Below the pieces are notes generated by a model. It was not told where the DNA came from and ran no database searches. It saw only the letters and a program-made list of their open reading frames with translations. This document shows, piece after piece, positions 7,531-16,084 of a stretch of 64,000 nt of DNA (position 1 is its first letter; each line of letters opens with the position of its first letter). The translations under genes and the position numbers were made by a program. The stretch covers positions 62,001 through 126,000 of the forward strand of contig JAYFQX010000005.1 of the NCBI GenBank assembly GCA_034926635.1, given 5' to 3'. Origin of the DNA: Christensenella sp034926635 (lineage in GTDB: Bacteria; Bacillota; Clostridia; Christensenellales; Christensenellaceae).

Positions 7531-8247
7531 TTGGAAATGGAAGATATCATCAAGAGGATTACAGAAGAAGTATATAAAAATCTTTCCGCCATGCAAGCAA
7601 GCCCTGCGGCTCCTGTATCCGCACCGGCTGCGCAAATCCAGTCCGGTGCATATGAACTGGTACGGATGGAGCCGAACGGTACGGTAGCACAGGTGAAAGA
7701 AGCATGCGATATTGCATCAACCAAAGGATATGCCGCAGTGTGTATACCGCAATGGTATGTGAACCTGGCAGTGGAAAAAATTGGCGGAAAATGTAAGGTG
7801 GACACCATCATCAGCCTTCCCGGCGGGACGACGTCAACCTATGCTAAATACGCGGAAGTGTACGAGGCGATTAAGAATGGTGCAAATGAAGTTATTATCC
7901 CCGTCAATATGGACCTTTTAAAGGCAGGGAAGATGAGCGAGGCACGCAATGATCTTGCGACCGCAATGATATCTGCGGGAATGCAGCCCGGAATTTGCGT
8001 AAAAGCCCTGGTGGAAGCAAACGTCGTTCCGGAAGACATTTTAAAACAAGCCATAGGAATGATTTGCGATTGCGGAATAAAAAACATTGTGGTATCTTTT
8101 GTATTGAGTGGTACAAAAGCAGATCTCGGACTCATAGGGCAGCTAGCAGCCAGTACAGCCGGAAAAGCGGAGATATCCGTACTCGGCGGAAGCCTGCAAG
8201 GATTGCCGCAAGGTGCGGTAAGGGTTATGGCGAGCAGTATAACATAA
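7531..8247 (+). CDS. DeoC-like aldolase with N-terminal encapsulation peptide (probable signature enzyme)
   Basis: Residues 1-22 (MEDIIKRITEEVYKNLSA within them) form an amphipathic helix, joined by an Ala/Pro-rich linker (23-38) to a TIM-barrel domain resembling deoxyribose-phosphate aldolase. That layout is the hallmark of BMC cargo. DeoC-like segments include AAVCIPQWYV, ISLPGGTTSTYAKYAEV and VKALVEANVV, where Lys158 matches the Schiff-base lysine (E. coli Lys167). The KTSTG motif that carries the second lysine is replaced by SFVLSG (189-194), and the Asp102 position is Ile122. An altered substrate or mechanism is likely. Start is TTG 7531 or ATG 7537; neither has a strong binding site. 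Confidence 0.82.
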   Translation: MEMEDIIKRITEEVYKNLSAMQASPAAPVSAPAAQIQSGAYELVRMEPNGTVAQVKEACDIASTKGYAAVCIPQWYVNLAVEKIGGKCKVDTIISLPGGTTSTYAKYAEVYEAIKNGANEVIIPVNMDLLKAGKMSEARNDLATAMISAGMQPGICVKALVEANVVPEDILKQAIGMICDCGIKNIVVSFVLSGTKADLGLIGQLAASTAGKAEISVLGGSLQGLPQGAVRVMASSIT

Positions 8248-8298
8248 AATAAGAAAGCGATTGGCCGACTCAGTGAAAAACTGAAATGGAGAAAAAAG

Positions 8299-9009
8299 AT
8301 GTTAGCATATGTCGATACCAAGAACAAATTATTGAAGTATATCAATCACGAGAATTTGAAGGCAGGGGATCAGTTACCCTCTGAAAATAAACTCTCGGAA
8401 ATGCTAGGCATCAGCAGGCTAACGCTCCGGGAGGCTGTAAACGCATTAAAAAATGAAGGAGTCGTCTATTCTGTACAGGGAAAAGGGACGTTTGTGGCGT
8501 GTAATACGGATCAGATTGCCGATACGCTGAATAACAACCTAAGTGTGACAGAGATGATCGAATCTAGCGGTTATGAAGCGGGCGTAAAGTTTTTTAAAAA
8601 AGAACTTGTACGTGCAGAGGCGGAAATTGCTGAAAGATTGGGCGTGAATGAGGGAGCCAACCTGATTATGTGCGCGAGGATCCGCACGGCGGACGGAAAG
8701 CCGGTCGTCTATTCCGAGGATTATCTGGCGCCAAGATTGGTGGAAGAATTTCTGGCGGTCACGGATGAAAACGTGTCGTTATATAAGTTTATTGAAAATC
8801 AAGCCGGAATTGAGATGGGGCTCTCTATCGCAGAAATCGTACCAGTAAAAGCAGACAGTGAGCTCGCAAAAATGTTGGAAACAAAGCCGGATGACGTTTT
8901 ACAAAAATTTATGATTACCGTAAATGACGTCTATGGCACTCCGCTTGTGTATGCGCGTGAGTATATGCGCCCCGATTCTTTCAAATTTCTCATTCATAGA
9001 TGGAGGTAA
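8299..9009 (+). CDS. GntR family (HutC/UTRA) transcriptional regulator of the BMC locus
   Basis: The 236-residue protein has a winged-helix N-terminus (GDQLPSENKLSEMLGISRLTLREAV, then the wing GKGTFV) and a C-terminal UTRA ligand domain (about 85-230), the architecture of HutC-type GntR regulators that sense phosphorylated sugars or similar effectors. It follows the DeoC-like gene by 51 bases and precedes the dehydrogenase by 6. The palindromes at 395-413 and 7128-7146 have the size and symmetry of GntR sites. Repression relieved by a pathway intermediate is inferred. Confidence 0.9.
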   Translation: MLAYVDTKNKLLKYINHENLKAGDQLPSENKLSEMLGISRLTLREAVNALKNEGVVYSVQGKGTFVACNTDQIADTLNNNLSVTEMIESSGYEAGVKFFKKELVRAEAEIAERLGVNEGANLIMCARIRTADGKPVVYSEDYLAPRLVEEFLAVTDENVSLYKFIENQAGIEMGLSIAEIVPVKADSELAKMLETKPDDVLQKFMITVNDVYGTPLVYAREYMRPDSFKFLIHRWR

Positions 9010-9015
9010 TATAAT

Positions 9016-10077
9016 TTGAAAGCAGTCGTAAAGGTAGATTATGGCGAAGGAAAAATAGAGCTTCGCGATGTGCCGGTGCCGGAAATCGGTGACGACGATG
9101 TATTGATAGAAGTAAAAGCGGCGGGTCTATGCGGGTCTGATCTTGCGTTCGCGCAGGGACACCACGCCGATATCTTAAGACCTCCGGTAATTTTGGGGCA
9201 TGAATTTTCCGGCGTGATTGCAAAAGTCGGGAAAAATGTTACAAAATGGAAGGTTGGAGACCGTGTGGTATCAGACAACACCGGAAAGGTATGCGGAGAA
9301 TGTTATGCCTGCTCAACGGCGGATTACCTTTCGTGCCCCGAACGTTTGGGGATCGGTTATGGAATGGACGGTGGATTTACAAAATATTGCAAAATATTAG
9401 GTGAGACGCTCAAGGTATTCCCGAATTCCCTGATGCGGATTCCGGAATGCATGACATTTGAGGAAGCAGCGATTCTCGATCCTGCCTGCAACGCGTATAT
9501 GGCGGTCGTGCAGGAGGCAAAGCTGATGCCGGGCGAATATATTGCAGTATTCGGCGCAGGCGCACTGGGACAGTTCTCCGTGGAAGCGGCAAGAGCGGCA
9601 GGCGCGGCAAAGATTATTGTGATCGGGCTTTCACAGGATGCGCATCGGTTTGAGGTGGCAAAGCAGCATGGCGCGACGGATATCGTCGTATCGGACAAAG
9701 AAGACGCCATTGAGGCGGTAAACCGGATTACAAACGGCGAAGGCGTTGCGGTCGTAATTGATTGCGCAGGCGTTTCGGCAGTATTAAAGCAGGCAATCCA
9801 GATTGTGCGGACAAACGGAACCATTATCAAAATCGGTTATGATGCGCGTCCGCTCGGATTTTCACTGGATGATATCATAGGAAAAGCAATCAATTTAAAA
9901 GGACATTTTGGATACGACTGGGTTTCGTGGCGGAATGTCATGAATTTGGTAGTAGCGGGAAAATTTACTCTCAACACCGCGATCACGCATAAAATGTCAA
10001 TTTCACAATTCGATGAAGCGCTTACATTGTTGAAAAATCAGCAAGCGCTTAAGATTATCCTTTATCCTGAGGATTAA
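9016..10077 (+). CDS. Zinc-dependent medium-chain alcohol/polyol dehydrogenase
   Basis: This 353-residue enzyme belongs to the sorbitol/threonine dehydrogenase branch. Catalytic zinc ligands Cys39 (LCGSD) and His62-Glu63 (GHEFSG) are visible, and the structural zinc lobe keeps all four cysteines (93, 96, 99, 107). The Rossmann motif is GAGALGQ. TTG 9016 is the start, 9 bases after GGAGG at 9002-9006. It has no encapsulation helix, so it likely acts in the cytosol, oxidising an incoming polyol or sugar acid, or reducing an aldehyde that escapes. The substrate cannot be told from sequence. Confidence 0.88.
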   Translation: MKAVVKVDYGEGKIELRDVPVPEIGDDDVLIEVKAAGLCGSDLAFAQGHHADILRPPVILGHEFSGVIAKVGKNVTKWKVGDRVVSDNTGKVCGECYACSTADYLSCPERLGIGYGMDGGFTKYCKILGETLKVFPNSLMRIPECMTFEEAAILDPACNAYMAVVQEAKLMPGEYIAVFGAGALGQFSVEAARAAGAAKIIVIGLSQDAHRFEVAKQHGATDIVVSDKEDAIEAVNRITNGEGVAVVIDCAGVSAVLKQAIQIVRTNGTIIKIGYDARPLGFSLDDIIGKAINLKGHFGYDWVSWRNVMNLVVAGKFTLNTAITHKMSISQFDEALTLLKNQQALKIILYPED

Positions 10078-10135
10078 TTAGTACGATAAAAAAATCAATT
10101 TATTAATTTTTATAAAAGGTTTGGAGGCGAGCTAC

Positions 10136-11179
10136 TTGGAAATATACATTTGCGCCGACTTCAGCCAGGATGGCATCGAGATGCTGCGGGTGGCAGGACA
10201 TACTGTCCGCACCGGAGGCTGGGGCTTTGAAGAACATATCCTGACGGAAGAGCAACTGATCGAGCAAATCGGCAACGCCGACGTTTTGATTGTCGGTTAT
10301 GAGGAAGTATCGAGGAAGGTGCTTGAGAATACGCACCTGAAGGCGATCTCCTCCATCCGTGGAGGTCCGCGCGCGAACATAGACGTGGACTATGCGACAG
10401 AACTGGGAATTCCGGTATTTTATACCTTTGGACGCGAAGCGATTCCGGTTGCAGATTTTACGCTGGGACAAATCCTTGCAGTAACAAGGAAAATCGCGCG
10501 TGCTGACCGTGAATTGCGGCGTGGCGTTTTTGCTGCACCGGATATGGACTACGGCAGTGACAAAGACGTTATTTGGGATATGACCCCGGAAGGACCGTGG
10601 CAAGCACGTAAAGGCATTGAAATGCAGGGTAAGACCATTGGGCTGATCGGTTTTGGTACGGTAGGCAAAGAGGTTGCAAAACGTGCAAAGAGCTTTGGCA
10701 TGCAGGTCATTGTGTATGATCCTTATCAGGATGCACAGCGTGTTGCGCAGGGTGGCGGTACAAAGGTTGAGATAGAACAGTTGTTGAAATCCGCGGATAT
10801 TATTTCTTTCCATGCGAAAATCACAGATAAAAATAAAGGCATGATCGGCGAACGCGAGTTCGGTATGATGAAAGACGGCGTTTATGTCGTGAACAACGCA
10901 CGTGCGGGATTGATGGACGAACAGGCGCTGAGAAACGCATTGAAAAGCGGAAAGCTTGGCGGTCTGGCGCTGGATGTGTTCCACCAGGAGCCCATTAAGA
11001 GCAACGATGAATTCTTTAATTATGACAACGTGGTCTTAACACCGCACATCGCGGGATCTGGCAGGGACGTTATCTATTTGCAGTCCGTCATGCTGGTAAA
11101 TGATTTGATGCTGTATTTTGGAGGCGGGCGTCCGAAGCCTGTCGTGAATCCTGAAGTTTTTGACAAGATTGGAAGGTGA
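10136..11179 (+). CDS. D-isomer-specific 2-hydroxyacid dehydrogenase
   Basis: The 347-residue protein is of the phosphoglycerate/lactate dehydrogenase type. The NAD+ loop is GLIGFGTVGKEV (169-180), and the catalytic triad is present as Arg256 (NNARAG), Glu285 (FHQEP) and His304 (TPHIAG). TTG 10136 is preferred because GGAGG at 10123-10127 stands 8 bases before it. It lacks the C-terminal ACT domain of SerA. In context it may oxidise or reduce a hydroxyacid made from the imported sugar. Its stop overlaps the binding site region of the next gene. Confidence 0.87.
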   Translation: MEIYICADFSQDGIEMLRVAGHTVRTGGWGFEEHILTEEQLIEQIGNADVLIVGYEEVSRKVLENTHLKAISSIRGGPRANIDVDYATELGIPVFYTFGREAIPVADFTLGQILAVTRKIARADRELRRGVFAAPDMDYGSDKDVIWDMTPEGPWQARKGIEMQGKTIGLIGFGTVGKEVAKRAKSFGMQVIVYDPYQDAQRVAQGGGTKVEIEQLLKSADIISFHAKITDKNKGMIGEREFGMMKDGVYVVNNARAGLMDEQALRNALKSGKLGGLALDVFHQEPIKSNDEFFNYDNVVLTPHIAGSGRDVIYLQSVMLVNDLMLYFGGGRPKPVVNPEVFDKIGR

Positions 11180-11184
11180 AGGGA

Positions 11185-12249
11185 ATGCCTTTAGTAAAGA
11201 CACTGGATCTATTAAGAGATTGCGAAGATATGAAATATGCGGTAGGGGCGTTTAACATTAACGGTCTTGACCAGCCGCAGGCGTTGATCAAGCGTGCGCA
11301 GCAGCTCCGCTCCCCGATTTTGATGGTGGAGCCGGGGGTCATTGAAAAATATGTAAGTTTTGAAGATTTTGCGGATGTAACAGCGCGTGCAGCACGCGAT
11401 GCGGACATTCCTGTGGGAATCCATTTAAGCCATGGGCTGGATTTAGAACAGTTTGAACGCGCTTGCAAGGCGGGATTTACATCTGTTATGTATGACGGCT
11501 CCAAATTTTCTTATGAAGAAAACGTTGCCAATACAAGAATCGCGGTAGAAATCGGTCGTAAATACGGTTGTGCGGTGGAAGGCGAATTGGGAGCGCTCGG
11601 CAGCTCGTTTGCAAATGTATCGGAGTCCATGACTGACCCGGCAATGGCGCGGGACTTTGTTGAGAAAACTGGCGTTGATATTCTTGCAGTTTCTATTGGC
11701 AATGCGCATGGATTTTATAAAGGAACACCGAGCCTTGATTTTAAACGGCTGGAAGAAATCCGCTATGCACTGATGGCTAAGGATTGCTTCTTGACGCTGC
11801 ATGGCGGCACGGGAATTCCCGAAGACCATATCCGCCGCAGTATTGAGATGGGTATCGTAAAAATTTGTATCTACACGGAAATGTGCCATGTTGGAAAGGC
11901 TAACGCCATTAAGTATATTGAAGAACATCCGGAATATACGGGAAATTATGACGTGTGTGATTTGATCGCCTCAATTGATAATGGTTTTGCTGATGCGATG
12001 GAAGAATCCATGCGGATGTTTATGAGTATCGGCAAAGTGGGGCGTGGACAGGGAAACTTTCAGTCCATGGAACATCCTATGAGGGATATGAGTACGCAGG
12101 CAATGCCGGCGGGCGTAAAAGCAACGCAGGCTTCGGCGGCCCCCGCAGCAGTGGATACGGAAGTTCGCGATCCGGGTCCGGCATATCCGTCGCTTCCCGC
12201 GCAGAACCCGAATTACAGACCTGCGGGCTTCTGGAATAAAAACGTTTGA
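11185..12249 (+). CDS. Class II (zinc) sugar-phosphate aldolase, catalytic Asp replaced by Ser, extended C-terminus
   Basis: The N-terminal 285 or so residues follow the GatY/FbaA class II aldolase family. Zinc ligands are all there: His83 (HLSHG), the Glu of EGELG, His of IGNAHGFYKG and His of LHGGTGIP. However, the residue just before the first zinc histidine, an Asp that donates the proton in known members (HLDH), is Ser82 here. A Pro/Ala-rich tail of about 60 residues follows, ending YRPAGFWNKNV; normal members lack it. ATG 11185 is 8 bases after GGAAGG. Lyase activity on a DHAP-type ketose phosphate is expected but not assured. Confidence 0.85.
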   Translation: MPLVKTLDLLRDCEDMKYAVGAFNINGLDQPQALIKRAQQLRSPILMVEPGVIEKYVSFEDFADVTARAARDADIPVGIHLSHGLDLEQFERACKAGFTSVMYDGSKFSYEENVANTRIAVEIGRKYGCAVEGELGALGSSFANVSESMTDPAMARDFVEKTGVDILAVSIGNAHGFYKGTPSLDFKRLEEIRYALMAKDCFLTLHGGTGIPEDHIRRSIEMGIVKICIYTEMCHVGKANAIKYIEEHPEYTGNYDVCDLIASIDNGFADAMEESMRMFMSIGKVGRGQGNFQSMEHPMRDMSTQAMPAGVKATQASAAPAAVDTEVRDPGPAYPSLPAQNPNYRPAGFWNKNV

Positions 12250-12264
12250 GGAATCATACAGTAT

Positions 12265-12288
12265 GCGGGAGCGGTTTTGCGCTCCCGC
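12265..12288 (+). terminator. GC-rich intercistronic hairpin without U tract
   Basis: GCGGGAGCG and CGCTCCCGC form a perfect 9-bp stem around a 6-base loop between the aldolase and kinase genes. No run of T follows, so it is more likely an attenuating or RNA-stabilising hairpin than a full terminator. Confidence 0.55.
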
Positions 12289-12309
12289 AAGGTAGGAGCG
12301 TAAAGCGAT

Positions 12310-13809
12310 ATGTTGTTGATGGGCGTGGATATGGGAACTTCGGGCTGCAAAGCTGTGGTTTTCGACGAGCAATGGAAGATAGCAGCAAGCGCATACCGTG
12401 AATACGGGTTTACGCTTCCGGGTCAGGGGCTTTTAGAGCTGGATGCGGAAGCGGTATGGCAAGGAATTTGTGAAGTAATTGCGGAAGCCGGAAAAAAAGT
12501 CGATGGAAAAATAACGGCACTTGCGGTTTCGGCCATCGGCGATGTCATTATACCGCTGGGAAGCGATGGGAAACAAACTCGATATTCGATCGTGGATTTT
12601 GACCCGCGCGGCAAGGCGGAGCTGGACAGGCAAATACAGGCATTTGGAAAAAAAAAGTTTTTCCAAATTACAGGGATGCCGCCGCTTTATCTCGGAAGCC
12701 TTGCCAAGATTTTATGGATCAGGGAGCATGAGCCGCAGGCATTTGCCAAAACAACGCGCTATGCTACCTATGAGGATTTCATCGTAGAGCGGTTGGGAAT
12801 CAAGCCTGCCGTCAGTTACAGCGAAGCGGCGCGTACTATGTTATTTGATATTCGCAAAAAAGATTGGTCAGATGAGGTGCTTGCCATAGCGGGACTGAAA
12901 CGGGAGATGCTGGCAACGCCGGTGGAATCGGGTATTAAGCTTGGGGTGATACCGGATAAAATATGCGGCGCTCTGGGACTGGAAAATGGCGTTTGCGTTG
13001 TAAGCGGCGGACATGATATGGTGTGCGCGGCAGTGGGCGCAGGACTTAATGAAGACAAGCCGGAAACGGCGGTCGATATTGCGGGAACGATTGAAGGAAT
13101 CGTAGCGACCATGAAAGAGCCGAATACTTCGGCTGAGATGCTGGAAAATAATTTTCCGTGCTATCCGTGTCATAAAGGATATGTAACCTTCAGCGTGAAC
13201 GTGACGGCGGGCTGTATTGTCCGCTGGTACAGGAATTTTATCGCAAAAGATGAATATGAATCCTGTGAAGAAAAAAATATTAATTTTTATGAGTATATGC
13301 AGCGCGGAGTAAAAACAGAGGAGCCCGGGGAATTGATACTTCTGCCCCATTTTTCCGGGAGCGGCAATCCTTATTTTGATCCGTATGCAAAAGGAGCGCT
13401 TTACGGTATGACGCTGGACACCACGCGTGAGGATATCGCACGCGCGATGATCGAAGGGCTCTGTTATGAATTAAAATTTCATGCGCAGGCGTTTCAAAAC
13501 GCAGGCATGGATATCCACACAATCCGCGCGGTGGGCGGCGGCGCGATAATTGATAAACAACTGCAGTTAAAAGCGAATATCACGGGGCTTACTGTGATTA
13601 AAGGGGCGGTAAGCGAATCTTCCGCGATGGGCGCAGCGGCATATGCTGCGGTTGGTGTCAACCTGATTGAAAATCCGGCGCAGGCTTTTTCGGCTGTGCG
13701 GGAGCAGGAACGCGTGTTCCAGCCGGATACAACCATCTCAAATCGATTCTGTAATGCTTATGAAGAGTATCGGAAACTTTCAAAATTGATCCATGATTTT
13801 GAGCAATGA
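12310..13809 (+). CDS. FGGY family carbohydrate kinase (xylulokinase-like)
   Basis: This 499-residue ATP-dependent kinase starts with the phosphate-binding loop GVDMGTSGCKAVVFD and carries the catalytic aspartate Asp236 in SGGHDMVCAAVGAG. The C-terminal half has the ADP-binding AVGGGAIIDKQLQLKANITG element. Family members phosphorylate ketoses, polyols or similar sugars; xylulokinase-like is the nearest label, but the exact sugar is unknown. It is the last enzyme of the block that starts with the GntR gene and would make the phosphate ester that an aldolase splits. A hairpin and a short gap precede it. Confidence 0.88.
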   Translation: MLLMGVDMGTSGCKAVVFDEQWKIAASAYREYGFTLPGQGLLELDAEAVWQGICEVIAEAGKKVDGKITALAVSAIGDVIIPLGSDGKQTRYSIVDFDPRGKAELDRQIQAFGKKKFFQITGMPPLYLGSLAKILWIREHEPQAFAKTTRYATYEDFIVERLGIKPAVSYSEAARTMLFDIRKKDWSDEVLAIAGLKREMLATPVESGIKLGVIPDKICGALGLENGVCVVSGGHDMVCAAVGAGLNEDKPETAVDIAGTIEGIVATMKEPNTSAEMLENNFPCYPCHKGYVTFSVNVTAGCIVRWYRNFIAKDEYESCEEKNINFYEYMQRGVKTEEPGELILLPHFSGSGNPYFDPYAKGALYGMTLDTTREDIARAMIEGLCYELKFHAQAFQNAGMDIHTIRAVGGGAIIDKQLQLKANITGLTVIKGAVSESSAMGAAAYAAVGVNLIENPAQAFSAVREQERVFQPDTTISNRFCNAYEEYRKLSKLIHDFEQ

Positions 13810-14041
13810 AAAATAGGAAACACAAGTAATTCAATGCTTTCCCTGGAAATCAAAGGGTTTCTGACAAGAGGGAAATGAACCTTCAATAACAGATAAAAAA
13901 TAATGGTATTCATGTATGGAGAAACAAGAAAAATTCTCCTGAGGTTTTGTGTTCGCAAAATAGATATTTATGTATCAAAAAGCGATTTGTTTTATGATAT
14001 TTCGAAGTTTGATGAATAAAAAATTCAAAGGAGGATCGGTC

Positions 14042-14536
14042 ATGAAAGAAATAACAATTGGTCAGGCTGCAAAGCTGACCTCACCGCATCTGTTTGCGGC
14101 AATCGTTACAAAAAACAGTGATGGAAAAGTGAATATTATGGGGGCGTCATGGCTCTCATTTGTATCCTTCCGTAATCAAAAAATGCTGTTTTGTACTTCC
14201 GCTTCCGGATATACGGGGGGCATTGTGAAAGAGACCGGAAAGGCAAGCTTGTGCTTTATTACGCAGGCCGCGGCAGAGCAGGTTTTTAAGTGCTGCAAGG
14301 TTAGCGGGCACAATACGGATAAGATCAAGGAATTTGGGATCTCGTTGGTGCAACCCGAAGGGTTTGACGTGCCGGTACCCGAAGGATCCGGGGTTGCTTT
14401 CTCGTTGGAGTTAGACCAGGCGGTTTTGAGCGGCGACCATAACATTTATATCTGTTCGATCAAAAAAGTGGTTCAACTCAGTGATGAACCGATCTTAATG
14501 GCATTTGACGGCTATAGCCGTATTGGGACAATTTAA
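14042..14536 (+). CDS. Flavin reductase-like FMN-binding split-barrel protein
   Basis: The 164-residue protein matches the flavin reductase/FMN-binding split-barrel family: SPHLFAAIVTKNSDGKVNIMGASW, then KMLFCTSASGYTGGIVKETGKASLCFI. AAAGGAGG lies just before ATG 14042. Its role beside a sugar importer is unclear; it could supply reduced flavin or be a stand-alone oxidoreductase. The 232 bases before it hold a GGAGAA/TTCTCC inverted repeat (13918-13940) and AT-rich sequence, possibly a promoter I could not fix. Confidence 0.75.
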   Translation: MKEITIGQAAKLTSPHLFAAIVTKNSDGKVNIMGASWLSFVSFRNQKMLFCTSASGYTGGIVKETGKASLCFITQAAAEQVFKCCKVSGHNTDKIKEFGISLVQPEGFDVPVPEGSGVAFSLELDQAVLSGDHNIYICSIKKVVQLSDEPILMAFDGYSRIGTI

Positions 14537-14568
14537 AAAAATGATAAAAGGAAAAGGAGGAGAGCAGC

Positions 14569-16065
14569 TTGGAAGAATATGTGCTTGAAATGAGCGATGT
14601 CGGCAAAACGTTTGCAGGCGTAAATGTATTGCGTGACATTAACCTAAAGCTGAAAAAAGGCGAAGTACATGTACTGCTTGGAGAAAACGGCGCGGGAAAA
14701 TCAACGCTCATCAAGATTATTTCCGGCTATCATAAGCAGGACAAAGGCGGAACGATCAAGGTAAACAGTAAAGAAGTGGATTTCAAACGCCCGAAAGACG
14801 CGATTGATGCCTCGATCCATACGATTTATCAGGAATTAAGCTTATGTCCGTATATGACGGTTGCGGAAAACATCGTGATCGACAAACAGGATAGGTTTAA
14901 CGGCGGAACATTGAAAAATGCGGAATTTCGTAAAATTGCGGTAGACGCTCTGAAAAAATTGGGTCAAGACGAAATTAATCCTGATATGCTGGTACGTGAT
15001 TTATCCATTGCCCAGCAGCAGGTAGTTGAAATTGCAAAAGCGATTTCTGCAAATGCACAGATCGTATTAATGGATGAACCGACGTCTTCTATTTCACAGA
15101 AAGATGCGGATAAACTGCTGCAAATCGTACGGAATCTGAGGGATAACGGCGTAACGGTGATCTATATTTCCCATAGGTTGCAGGAAATCGGACAGATCGC
15201 CGACAGGATCACTATCCTGCGCGATGGGAATCTTGTAAAGACCGTAGAGCAAAAAGACGTTACGGATAAAGATCTGATCAGTATGATGGTCGGCAGAGAT
15301 ATCACCAATACCTATCCAAAACGAGATGTAAAACTCGGAGATGTGGTGCTAAAGCTCGATAAGATTAAATGTGAAGGCGTTTTCGAAGAAGTTTCTTTAG
15401 AAGTCCGCAGCGGAGAGATTTTTGGTATTGGCGGCATTGTTGGTGCGAAACGTACAGAAATTTTAGAAGCGATTTTCGGGCTACGCAAAATTACAAGTGG
15501 CAAGATGTATTTAAATGGGAAAGAATTCAATCCCAGAGGACCGCGTGATGCAATCAAAGATAAGATTGCGTTCGTAACAGAAGACAGAAAAAAATCCGGG
15601 TTGGTATTATGCCTCCCAACCATGGAAAACATCAATATGGTCAATGCACAGCGAAAATCAAAATTTGGGTACATTGACTGGAAAGCCATGACAAAAGAAG
15701 CGTTAAAACAAAAAGAATTACTGAACATCAAACTCAATAATATTAACCAGAAGGTATCTACGCTTTCCGGCGGCAATCAGCAAAAAGTTGTACTTGCAAA
15801 GTGGATGGATTTCGAACCGGCGGTGGTGCTCTTTGATGAGCCGACACGAGGTGTTGATATCGGTGCTAAAACTGAAATTTACAATATTATGGGGGATCTT
15901 GCAGAAAAAGGCGTAGCGATTATTATGGTTTCTTCTGAATTGCCGGAATTGATTAGCGTAACGGACAAAATTATGGTTATGCGCGAAGGTGTCATGAAAG
16001 GCGTGATCGACAGGGACGAAGCGACGCAGGAACTGGTTATGGCCCTTGCAACGATGGAATCATAA
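14569..16065 (+). CDS. Sugar ABC transporter ATP-binding protein (RbsA/MglA-like, two NBDs)
   Basis: At 498 residues this is a fused double nucleotide-binding protein of the ribose/galactose importer type. The first half has Walker A GENGAGKS, the signature-like DLSIAQQQVVEIAKAI and Walker B IVLMDEPTS. The second half has the degenerate GIVGAKRTE in place of Walker A, LSGGNQQKVVLAKW and VVLFDEPTRGVDIGAK, as is normal for the family. TTG 14569 is 8 bases after GGAGG. It opens the importer operon, with permease and two binding proteins following. Confidence 0.93.
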   Translation: MEEYVLEMSDVGKTFAGVNVLRDINLKLKKGEVHVLLGENGAGKSTLIKIISGYHKQDKGGTIKVNSKEVDFKRPKDAIDASIHTIYQELSLCPYMTVAENIVIDKQDRFNGGTLKNAEFRKIAVDALKKLGQDEINPDMLVRDLSIAQQQVVEIAKAISANAQIVLMDEPTSSISQKDADKLLQIVRNLRDNGVTVIYISHRLQEIGQIADRITILRDGNLVKTVEQKDVTDKDLISMMVGRDITNTYPKRDVKLGDVVLKLDKIKCEGVFEEVSLEVRSGEIFGIGGIVGAKRTEILEAIFGLRKITSGKMYLNGKEFNPRGPRDAIKDKIAFVTEDRKKSGLVLCLPTMENINMVNAQRKSKFGYIDWKAMTKEALKQKELLNIKLNNINQKVSTLSGGNQQKVVLAKWMDFEPAVVLFDEPTRGVDIGAKTEIYNIMGDLAEKGVAIIMVSSELPELISVTDKIMVMREGVMKGVIDRDEATQELVMALATMES

Positions 16066-16084
16066 AGATACAGGAGGAGACACA

